The notes beneath the pieces were generated by a model. That model saw only the letters and a program-made list of their open reading frames with translations, ran no database searches and was not told where the DNA came from. From assembly GCA_030248295.1 (NCBI GenBank), contig JASANH010000554.1, positions 186,001-250,000 of the forward strand: 64,000 nt of DNA, in the 5' to 3' direction. The position numbers were made by a program, and so were the translations under genes. The DNA is from Mesodorylaimus sp. YZB2_4. Its lineage: Eukaryota > Nematoda > Enoplea > Dorylaimida > Dorylaimidae. Below, one piece after another: positions 10,920 to 21,400 of the stretch (the first letter of the stretch is position 1; every line of letters starts with the position of its first letter).

Positions 10920-12231
10920 CAGGGTACGGTATAAGTTCTGTCCCAACTTCGACTGCGCACAAAAAATTGAAGAATCGCTAGAAACACTTTATTTCACACC
11001 CACATATGCAGAATTGAATTCTGAATCGAATAAAAAAAAATTCACTCGAATCTATCACCTCGGTGTTTCACAACCAGCGATAGTCGCCTTCTCCAGCAAT
11101 CGATCGCAGCACGCACCGAATCCATCAATAAATCGTTCCATTCTTTGATCAGTTTGCGCTTTAGAGAATCGATACTGCGATGAGGCTTCACGTTAACCTT
11201 CGCCTCCAACGCTCCCCACACGAAATAATCCAAAGGATTGAGATCTGGCGAAGAAGCAGGCCATTGTTGCTTATCGATAAATTCGCTCAAATTCGATCGG
11301 CACCAGTCCTGGACCACATTAGCCGTGTGGGCGGGCGCCGAATCCTGCTGGAATGTGTATTTTCCGTCAGGGTATAACAAATCGATGTTGGGCTTCAACG
11401 TGGAAACTAAAATTTCATCGCGGTAGTATTCCTTGTTGATCTTGACACCTTTGTCGACGAATTTCAGGGGAATTTTGCCGTGATAACCAATGGCCGCCCA
11501 AACCATCACCGAATTCTTGTTCTGGAAAGTCGACACCGTCCGAAGATGATCAGGAATATCCTCGATGGCTAATGAGTATACTCGATCATTTTGAGCATTA
11601 AATTTTTCCTCCGCGATGAACAGCTTCTCATCAGAGAACACAATCGATTTCACTGATTCAGCATCGTGTCACTTCAACAAGGCTTTTGATCTTTTCACCC
11701 GTTCTTTCTTTTGCTGCTCTTTGAGACCATTACGACGAATTCTTTCATACGGTTTTAGTCCGAGATCATCATCTAATAATCGCCTCATCGATCGATCACT
11801 GATTCCTTCTTCCATAGCCAATTTTCTGGCTAATCGTCGTGGATTTCTTCTGATTTTCTCTCGCACCCTTTTCACTCGATTTGCAGTTCGAATTGATCGC
11901 GGACGACCTGTTCTTTTGCGGTTTCACGTCACCTGTCTCGTTGATTCGGCTAATTCTTCGATAAATCAGTTTCCGCCCAATATTGTGAGATTTTCCTTGA
12001 TGAATGATCTGTGCTGGCGACAGACCTTGGCAATGCAGATTTTTAATGAAAGTGCGCTTGAATTCGAGGGACTCCATTCTCCTCTCAGCACATGTTAGAA
12101 AAAAAATTGAACCTGTTTTGATAGCAGACATTTCAGGTCATACGGTAGACTTATTATCTTCAAGTACACACGCACACAAAATTTGTGGTGGCAATTTAAA
12201 TGGGTTGGGACAGAACTTATGCCGCATCCTG
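10920..12231 (-). mobile_element. Complete mariner-family (DD37D) transposon with TIRs and TA target sites
   Basis: The element is about 1,312 bp and is flanked by TA on both sides (10918-10919 and 12232-12233). Its terminal inverted repeats start CAGGRTRCGGYATAAGTTCT and match over 28 bp with three differences. The transposase is encoded on the minus strand. Both ends are intact, so the copy could still be mobilised in trans, although its own transposase is broken. Confidence 0.9.
11042..12077 (-). pseudogene. Mariner-family transposase, disrupted
   Basis: An N-terminal helix-turn-helix region starts at about 12077. The DDE core shows SDEKLF, FQQDSAPAH and SPDLNPLDYFVWG. The second and third catalytic Asp are separated by 37 residues (DD37D, the ITmDD37D/maT-like group). 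The frame is broken twice: a frameshift between the N-terminal part and the block starting at about 11875, and an in-frame TGA at 11671-11669 between the two halves of the core. The copy therefore cannot make a full transposase. Confidence 0.88.
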
Positions 12232-12935
12232 TAAAGAATATGAGCATGGCAAAGTAGGCCAGTGCAGGGTGATGGCCATACTGTAAATGATGAATGACGT
12301 ACATACGGGTCATCATTATAATTAGCATCGATGCTGCAGTTCTGCTGGTGTTTCTGTTCCTCCTACTGCAAAGTGGACGAGAGGAATACTGTAGGCATGA
12401 AGGTACTGTGATGTGGTTCAGTGAGAGGACGTCTAGGGGCTTGGTTCGATGATCACCAGACCGCATAAGCGATCTGTTGCTCATCAGTAACGGGTCGCCG
12501 ACATGGATCGAATCACGTCTGCACAACACCACCATCGACGAAGATTCGTTGGCGCCGCACGAATACAATTGAACAAAGTTTCCCACAATCAAATGCTTCT
12601 CCTTACTTATGTACAGCTCCTAATACACGTGCCCCTAGGGCGCAAGTAGACGTCTGATTTGGGCCGTTATGAGAATTGAAGAAGAAAGCAACGCATTGCA
12701 TACTGCATGGTAATGCGAAATATTTAAATTCTTTAGAAAGCGCGCGAAACGGATTACGCTAAGCGATGTTGTCTGCTACAACTGCGAATACATGGCCAGC
12801 CGATTACGCAATGGCGTTGCGCTGATCTAGATTATACGGTTAGTTTCTTATCCATCGCAAGTTATGGTTTCGAACAGGCGACATCGGGCATATTAGTCGA
12901 GTTTTAACGGGTACGCTGCAAAAACGTTTTGTAAA
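12232..12935. other. Spacer upstream of the first MKK4 gene
   Basis: No gene, repeat or clear promoter element was recognised. Confidence 0.4.
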
Positions 12936-15900
12936 ATGCGTCTAGCAAAAGTACTACGTCTAGATTTCGCAGCCATTCCAAATCGACGTTGTCAATCCAC
13001 ATTCTACGTGACTGAACCCAAAAAGGATATGGATGATGAAGCGGATTTAATGGATTGGGTGACTGTAAGCGCGACTCTGACTGATCCCGATGCAACACCG
13101 ATGATCGAAAATGATCCTGTGACCCCCTGCCCGACGTCATCCACCCCTGTAAGTGACTCACTGCAGACAGGGATAGAGCCAAGTCTAGACAGGGATACAC
13201 TCGACGCAATGACTGGAAAAGTTCGTGTTCGTCCAGAAGATCTCTTCGACCTGGGACACATCGGACAAGATGGATTTGGAGTTGTGCATAAAATGAAACA
13301 TTTGAGCACTGGGCGTATTATGGCTGTCAAGGTAAGCGATGTGCAGTGTTGGGTGTGGAATCCCGGGCGAACTCGAGCTTGAAATGGTCACAATGGCCCA
13401 AGTCGTGGGCTAGCGGGAAGGCGTCTGCCTCTCACGCTGGGTGCGCACTCAGAGGGGAGGTTTCGACTCCCCCGGGTTAAAAACTGGTAGTCAAGTATGT
13501 GTTCGAGTGCGCAGCATGGTGCTTGGCTATGGATAAAGTATGACATGACACTTGGTTGCAAGCATAGCATGGTGGTAGAGGAACCAGTGGGATTCAGACA
13601 TTTTTTTCTCTCTCTCTCACCTGCGGGGCTTTGAAAATTTTTGCTGGCTTGCTAAAGTAGAGTGTGGAAAAAAGAGGAGTCATCCAGGGGTTTGATTTCC
13701 TATCATAGATCTTGCTAAGTGGACGGTTCTAAAATTCAGGATTAAAGAACATTTATGTCGCATTATAAAAAAGCTATCCTGCAGATTTAAGCGTTTTTCG
13801 TGTCTTGCGTTATCCATCCAAGCACTAAACAGCGCACTCGTGGGGGCCAAGAAAAACATACTTGACAATCATTTTTTCACTCAGGCGGGAGTCGAACCCC
13901 GCCTTTAATTGCGCACCCAGCGTGAGAGGCAGACGCCTAACCCGCTATGCCGCGACCCGGGCCCTTAACCGCTAGCCAGGGACCCGGCCCGGCCGCTTTC
14001 TGCTGTTTCAGAGATAGATGGGACCAAAGATTTATGGTTTTCTTATGTCTTGGTTTCGCAAATATGACTTTTGTCTTTCAGCGCATTCGCTGCACAATGG
14101 ACGACACTGAACAAAAGCGTATCATGAATAACGATGTGGATATACACTGCCAGGCTAATTCTTGCCCGTTTGTTGTCAAATTTTACGATGTGTTTTTCAA
14201 GGAAGTAAGTAATTATGAGAGGTCTTTGCGAAAGTAGGTGCTAGCAATGATTCGTACAGCAGGGAAATGCTTGGCCCTTGCCCAAGGGAGCAGATGGTCT
14301 GAAAAATATAGGCATCCTACAGAAGTCCTGGGAGGCTGATTGTGAGGGATTCTGCCACGCCTATAGAGTGTGTATGGAGAACCAACGCGAGCAACCGCTC
14401 AGGCAGCTCCACGCAGACCAAACACGCCACATGATAAAGTGGCGTGTGTAACCCTCTCGCTTCACCAGGTTATGGTGATTGGGAGGGAATTGTTGATCGG
14501 GAACGTTCTGGTTTATCTTTCAGCTGCAGGCAAAGTCGTAAGACTTACCCTCATCCCTCCCCTTACCCTCCACTCCTTATACTCTCCTGCGCCAACTGCA
14601 AGCTGGCACAGCAGGCATAGGAGTAAGTGTGGCCGACTGCAGTTGGCAAGTCTTGCGACTATACCTAAGGTTGAAACACCAACCCGAGAGGTTGAGGTTT
14701 CCCAGCCAGGGGAGAGTATAACTAGATTACTCGCTCCCACTCGCCATGGCCTGCCATCAGAGGGTTGGTACTCTACCAGTACTAGTCGTAAGATTGAAAA
14801 GTGCAGATAAAGCGATTGCAGAAATTATCTACCTACAATCTTTTTGAACCTCTATTTCAATCTTGACCTTAAAACCTTGGAATAGGTTTCAATTTTCAAG
14901 TCGTTGGGGACCAGGCGATAATGTGATCCCAGCTTGCTGAACTTCACTAATCACAATTGAAGGTCCAAATGCTGGGGAAAAGTTGATGTGGGTATGCACA
15001 TTCATTTTTTCGCAGATTAAAAAATCATAGCCACAGAAAATTTAAATAAACACAGTTTTATGCAAGAGTGCAGCCAGAAAATATTTGAAAATTTCGCCCC
15101 TAAATTTTGATGCATTTTTTCGTGGTCTGATAAAAGTGTATCGTAGATTAATAAGAAGGGACAGTCCCTGTGCACCAAATCACTGAGGTTAGGTGAATAC
15201 TGAATGCAGTACACGAAGATGACACAGCTGTCTGTGCCTGAGTATAAGGTACTGTTAACTTGGTATATTTGAAATGATACAAAATTGTGTTATTGTTCTC
15301 AAAATACAGGAATTTTTGATTGCATTGTCTCCATTTTAGGGTGACTTTTGGATTTGTATGGAATTGATGGACGCATCGCTGAAGCAGTTTTACGACATTG
15401 TGTTCGAAAAATTGCATGAACGTTTGTTGGAAGAATTTATGTGGAAAGTAGCATTTTCTGTAAGTTTGCTATGTCTGGTCATATTCTGCACAAGTTATTT
15501 TTAAGTCTATAGTCCCAAAGCAAATGTCTGCGCATTCGAGGGTAAACGGACGCATAAAATTGTTTTACCTGGCCGGGATTCGAACCCCAGCTGGTGAATG
15601 GTCGCTCAGCATGTGCAGCAGACGCGCAGTCCTCGAGGCAACCACGAGCCAGAATTCCTGAGTAGGAATCGATTAGTTTGCGCCTGTTTCTAATCAAAAC
15701 TGATCCAACTCGTAGTCGATAGTGGGATCATAGTTGTCTTTTTTCAGACTATCAAGGCGCTGTCCTTTTTGAAGGATCAGAAGATTATTCACAGAGGTAA
15801 GATGTGAACGGGGTGTATCACGGGCTTTGGAGGTTAGTGGTAACTACTGGGTGCAATGAGGGCTAGGAAAGGGAAAGGGAGGAGTAAATTCACATTCCTC

Positions 15901-17322
15901 TTCAAAATTTGAATTTCGCGCCTGAAATTCAAATTTTATAGACTGGTTCCACGTGATGGGTTTTGTGAAAATGGTTTTTCAGATGTGAAGCCCGGTAACA
16001 TCCTTGTTAGCCGAGGTGGCGGGATCAAGCTGTGCGATTTCGGAGCTGCTGGTCGACTGGTCGATTCCATAGCGAAAACGCGCGATGCTGGATGTCAGCC
16101 TTATATGGCTGTAAGTTTTGGGCACGAAAACAGTTGTTTCGTGATCCTGATACTTGCAGTATACAGTGCTTAGTAGATGCTGGCATCTTCAGTCACTGCG
16201 AGCTCGACTAAGGATCTGCTGATTTTTCAGCCTGAACGAATTTCCATGACAACAAATCAATCGATGGCAGAGGGCCAATCGACAGCTGATCGACTGCAAT
16301 ACCTGGAAACAGTTTTTGGGGAAAATAAATTGCGAGATGGAACTAAAACGATTGTGATCAATACTGATCAAAAGAAAATATCATCCCAATCGTATGACGT
16401 TCGGTCAGATGTTTGGAGTCTAGGAATCACTTTGGTAAGTTTCGTAGTTTATCGATTTTTATTTGTCGATAAATACTTTTGTATTGATTGATATCGATTC
16501 GATGTGATAAAGTTCTAGGTTTGAATTTTGTATTTGTATCAATCGTATCGATCGATCGATGCTGATCGATTGATCAATCGATGATGCTGACTAATCGATC
16601 GATTGATCTGATAAGTGAGCGTTGTATATTGAGTACTTGTTGATATTTCAGGTGGAAATCACAATTGGAAAGTACCCATATCCGAGATTTCGTTCCATCT
16701 TTCAACAAATCAATGTTGTGGTCGATGGGCCAGCACCTTTGTTGACCACTCAAGAGCACTCGGATGACTATAGCCTAGACTATATCGATTTTGTCAATGC
16801 GTGTTTAATTAAGGACGTGCATCGAAGGCCAGCATATCAGGAGTTACTGGTGAGTGCAATGGCATGGCGGGCGGAGAAACCTCGCCAGAGGACACTTTTG
16901 TGGGAAGTGTTAAAAAACTCTGTGTCACTGTGGACACTCACCACATGCTATCGGGGCATGTATGTGGCCACTTGAAGAGGTCTGTCGCAGATGTCGCTGC
17001 GCACAGGTGCTTGATGCAATCCTACAATCAGTGTGCGTGCTACAAAAACTCCGACGGAGTCGCGACTATACCTGCGGCTGAAACATCAACCCGAGGGGCT
17101 GTCGTTAACCAGCCAGGGGGGTCAGTAATTCTACCACTCGCCATGGTCCGCACGAGTGAAGGCGCATAATCTCGGTTTTGACCTGTCAGGAATCTTGTTC
17201 TGTGAGATTTCAACTTCAAACCGTTTTAGGGCTCGGAATTCATTCAGAAATGGACAAATAGGAATTTGAAATCAGAGGACTATATTCAACGGGTGCTTGG
17301 TTTTATGGAAAGTGTATTATGA
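12936..17322 (+). CDS. MKK4-type dual-specificity MAP kinase kinase, diverged copy A
   Basis: Eight exons: 12936-13331, 14082-14204, 15340-15459, 15748-15796, 15983-16110, 16231-16434, 16652-16849 and 17230-17322; 436 residues. The N-terminus (AKVLRLDFAAIPN) matches the MKK4 docking site and what follows it. Kinase motifs present are IMAVK (Lys), IIHRDVKPGN, CDFG, and the activation loop [11 protein letters not shown] with both phosphoacceptors (Ser and Thr of SIAKT), then YMAPERI and [13 protein letters not shown]. In the JNK cascade such kinases phosphorylate JNK/p38 in the cytoplasm. Two oddities stand out: the glycine loop reads IGQDGFG (second Gly replaced by Asp), and about 43 extra residues follow APERI. 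It is tandem with copy B (18433), and the introns match from the Lys exon onward. Catalytically plausible but diverged. Confidence 0.93.
13399..13551 (+). repeat. SINE-A (tRNA-derived), intron 1 of MKK4 copy A
   Basis: The head is gtcgtgggctagcgggaagg cgtctgcctctcacgctggg with a B-box-like ggtttcgactccc. The tail carries gagtgcgcagcatggtgctt ggctatggataaagtatga. The same head and tail recur in opposite orientation 250 bp downstream and elsewhere in the window. Confidence 0.75.
13806..13962 (-). repeat. SINE-A (tRNA-derived), inverted copy
   Basis: On the plus strand it reads ggcgggagtcgaaccccgcc, then gcgcacccagcgtgagaggc agacgcc, ending gcgacccgggc. This is the reverse complement of the SINE-A head. 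The tail fragment cgcactcg...ttgacaatcatt lies to its left. With the 13399 copy it forms an inverted pair within the same intron. Confidence 0.78.
14646..14770 (+). repeat. Dispersed repeat D, copy 1
   Basis: gcgactatacctaaggttga aacaccaacccgaga ... cagccagggg ... ccactcgccatggcc is repeated with changes at 17056-17165. Both copies lie in introns of MKK4 copy A. Confidence 0.55.
15545..15660 (-). repeat. tRNA-like SINE variant
   Basis: On the minus strand a tRNA-like unit starts near ggctcgtggttgcctcgagg and has the B-box-like gggttcgaatcccgg. It lies in intron 3 of MKK4 copy A. A complete acceptor stem is not evident, so I read it as a SINE, not a tRNA gene. Confidence 0.5.
17056..17165 (+). 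repeat. Dispersed repeat D, copy 2
   Basis: gcgactatacctgcggctga aacatcaacccgagg ... cagccagggg ... ccactcgccatggtcc matches the copy at 14646-14770. It lies in the last intron of MKK4 copy A. Confidence 0.55.
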
Positions 17323-18432
17323 CAGACACGTGTATTTGCGAAGCAGCTTTAGAAATTATGGCGATAGTTAATAAGGTGATTTGCAGTATCGTATTTTTAC
17401 AATCACATGTACAACTTTGGTAATTGTATTGGCAAGTGGCTGCCTCGAATGTTGTATGGGCTTGTACATTCCGCCCTGGCGGTCGAGAACAAGTCGGTGA
17501 CCTAGTGGAATATTTGATGTTCCAATGTCATCATATTTGACTGTCCCCGGCCAATATGTGCTGCTGAGTCCCGGTTTCGTTGCTCACTTGTAATATGAGC
17601 TATGACTGATACGATTTATGCAAAAATTAATGATGCCATATTTTTGTCGATTTCAAACTAATAAACGTGAAAAGTCAAGGTATCGATGAATCTGACGGTG
17701 AGTTGGCAATGTTTCTTGCAGTCGTGTTCAAAGGCTAGAAATAATATCAAGAAATAAAGAGTTTTAAAGTGTAAGCTCGGACAGCTTAAAAATTAAATTT
17801 CTTATTCTTTTAAACTAAAAGAATTGATTGAAAATAGCCTGAGTTTTTTTAGTGATTACGATAACGCTTAAGACTAGGCGATTGAAAATTTGTTGACCAA
17901 ATATCAGCCAATTATGAATGTCGCCGAGTCAAATTCAAATCCATAAATTTGCATATCCTTCGAGCCGCTTATGACAAATCGACATGATTATGAAGACGTT
18001 GTGCGCTCTGATCGGAACATGATCGGAAGCGGAAGTTCCCAAAGATATTGCTTTTCGCTTTTCGCTTCTTCTTCTTTCGGTTTCTTGTTTTGTTTCGTTC
18101 TTCTGGAACTTAGAAATTTATCATTTCTAATCAGGGATGAAGGGGTTTATTGTGTGACTGATATTTCTTAGTGCCCCGCTCTGCAATAGGTTGTAGTTAG
18201 ACATAGGCCTACTAGACTTAGACCTACTTGGCCCGAACAGTTACAATCGAGAATAAATCGCGAATATCTCAATCAGTTCTGGCCACACCTAATAAACCAT
18301 ATTCTTAAAATGTGATATCAATTCACCGTGTTTTCATGTCCGTTTTAGAAATCAACCAAAAAAGAGCGCGGAAAGTGGTAAATTATTTTTCCGAAAGAAA
18401 ATTCGACTTGTTTAGATTGTCTTAATCGTGGA
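17323..18432. other. Spacer between the tandem MKK4 genes
   Basis: AT-rich sequence with no supported gene. An acceptor-like gttttag at 18343-18349 lies 80 bp before the copy B start codon and could be a 5' UTR (cis or trans) splice acceptor. Confidence 0.35.
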
Positions 18433-21400
18433 ATGTCGAGACCTAGTTTGCCACATTTGGATTTCGCTAGCATTAGTAAAACTAAAACCAAAAATGTCTC
18501 CACGGCAGGTGGTGGAAGTGCAGCTTCTTCTTCGTCGTCGGACAATGCCAGCGCTTGGACCGAACATGCTTCACCTCACTTGTAAGTTGAATTTTTTTAG
18601 TTTTTGTACAAATATGCAGCAGTTTTGCAATGATAAAACAGATAGATAAATTAAATTCAACCTTATTATGTACAAGTGAGCATCTGAAAAATTACTGTAA
18701 ATCTATTTTCATTAGATTTTATCTTACCTTTTGTCTTCAATTTTACGAATTTTGCGTTTCGCGACTTTGTTGATTCGTAATTCAAAAAGTTGAGAATTTG
18801 GAATACAAAATTACATTCTTTCAATCGAAGAAAAAGACTTGGCAATCGTATTATTCGAAGCCGGTACTATTTTCTGCAGTAGAATTTGGTGTTGACGAAA
18901 TTCACACCAAGAATATGTCGAATCAGGCATTTGATGGTGCCTTCATTGTTAGGCTAGAGTTCCAAATCATGCAGCCATTGAAAGAATCGCAAAAGCTTTT
19001 TTCATATCATTTTCTCTGTAATCCTATGATAGGATAAGAGCTACAGATTTTCAAACTGACCTGGGGTTGTACCTGCTCACTAGGCCTCACCAAAGCTAAT
19101 TTCAACTGCTAAAAATCGGAAAAGATGGATGGGTCAGCAGAATATACTCTGTAACTTGTGTTATCTGTCTTGTGCTGAAAACTTCGTCGCTTTTGCAACT
19201 GTCCCGGGATTCGAATATTGTTTTTCGTCAACCAGCATTTTCGTGTTGTGACGGTCCCAAATTTAGATGATAGTACTGTGATGCAGGACTGGAGAGGATG
19301 GGTTTTGGGGTCGATTTATACTTGCAGGGTGTCTTCCTCGATTAAGCCCACAGGACTAGTCGTCAATCCGCCTAAAAGTATGAATAGATTTTGAGATGAC
19401 CCCTACTATGTCCTGCAGGGCCTTGAGGACTCGCTGTATGTTGTCCTTTTCAGGGATATGATCCGTTCCAAATCGACAGGCGTACTTCACATCAGTCCAA
19501 CTGTACAGCATACATTTTGCGCTGATGATTTGGAAGATTTGGGCGAAATCGGACATGGCAGTTTTGGAACTGTGAACAAAATGCGACATCGTCAGACCGG
19601 TGCCATTATGGCTGTAAAGGTGGGTGCAGTCTTTCTGGGTCTCTGCGATGCTTATCTTCTCGGAAGACCTGGGGTTTGGGACATCATCGATAGGTAGGAT
19701 TGTGAGGGAACTAATCAGCCCTTCTTCCCTGATCTTGAATTTTCAGAACCGAGATGGAGGCCCTTGGAAATCCGATGGCGATGTCTTAAATATGTCAAAG
19801 GTTTTTGGGACTCGTTTGCGCAGGTTACTTCTGAAAACGTTCAAGTCCCGTGAAAAACGATTTTCTGCATTACATTTTTCAGCATATTTAAATTTCGCGA
19901 AGAAAACTGAAATTTTCTAGAATTTTCGACTTAAAAATCTCTCTAAAAAGCTCTCTCCGTCGCCTTGACTGCGACACGTTTTAAAAATAGCTGAAGCCGA
20001 ACGTAATTATGGGTTGACCCTTTTGGAAACTGCCCCACGCAGGCCAGCTCGCGCTGACGTTGACTATGAGCCTTGACTGCTTTCCTGCTCTTTTGACATC
20101 AACATCAAAAGAGTACTTAGGCGTAGAAAAGCTTTTCTTATCACTTTTATGTGGCTGGGTAAAATATTGTTCCCGGAGACTCGAAAGGCCGTTCCGCCTT
20201 ATGAGCAAGGAGTTACCCATATATCAGATATATGGGTCCGACTGCTTGCTAGGCTTTGATAAGTGTAACCCCTTACTAGAGGATTGTGTAAAACAGGCAA
20301 TGTTCGGTGAAAGACAATAGTTACTTTTAGCGTATTCGTTGTACGATGGACGCCGGTTTGTGGACGTTGGATGAAAAAGATCAGAAAAAATTATTGATGG
20401 ATTTAGATGTTATTATGCGATCGAATGCGTGCGAGTTTATCGTTCAGTTCTTCGGTGCTATTTTTAAGGAGGTAAGTTTAGATTTCCTTGGTTTTTCAAT
20501 TTGATGATTGTGTGCCAGGAAGATGATGCTAAAGAAGGCATCATGAGGTATTTTCGGATTTGGAACAACAAACCTTGTCTTGAATTTTCTGGCTGTATTT
20601 CAGGGTTTTCAGTGCATGCTCTTGGGTCACTTGCGGATTTTACAAAAAAATTGCTTTTCAAAAAACTTTGAATTTTTTGGCAAATGTGTGTTATTGCTGA
20701 ATCAACATCGCTGACTGGGTATCCAAGGTATTGTAGACCCCCTAAAAAATTTTTGAAAAATTTTGTAAAGGGGGGACCCTTCTCATTTTTGAGACCCCCT
20801 TGTCCCGCCCGGCAAGGGTGTGCAGGTCACGCGCGCAACTTTACTGTACCCCCCCACCCCCCCCTTTTTACCCCCTGTCCCGCCCGGCAAGGGTGTGCAG
20901 GTAACTTACCCCCCCCCCCCCCCCCCCCACTATTTTTGGCAGAAAAAAATTTTTTTACATGGTGAAGACCCTCCTGTCCCGCCCGGCGAGGTTGTGCAGG
21001 TGCCTTTGCTATTTTTGACCCCACCCCCAAAAGAAAAATTTTATTTTTTTATAGTAAAAAGACCCAATGTTTTGCCTTGGAAGGACCAAACGAACCGTAA
21101 AATTTTCGCGGGAGAAATTTAAATTTAAAAAATTCAATTTTTACAAGAAACCAAAATGGGCCGCCAAGTCGCCGACCCCCCGACCCCCCCCCCCCCCCTT
21201 CCCCTGAAAGAAGATCAGACCCCCCTTCCCGCAGACGAAATCAGCGATGTTGTGCTGAATTCATCAAGTTGGCTTTCGCTTTTTGTTGATTATGATAGCA
21301 CTTCCTGACTGATTCACTTGTTTTTTGAATCCATCGTCGCCAAAGGATGGAAAACGAGGCATATGGAGACCCGTTACAACCTTTCGACCAAGCCCCTCTC

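Noticed and set aside
16540..16620. Dense ATCGAT repeats
   Set aside because: This is a simple low-complexity patch in an intron, without regular period or partner sequence.
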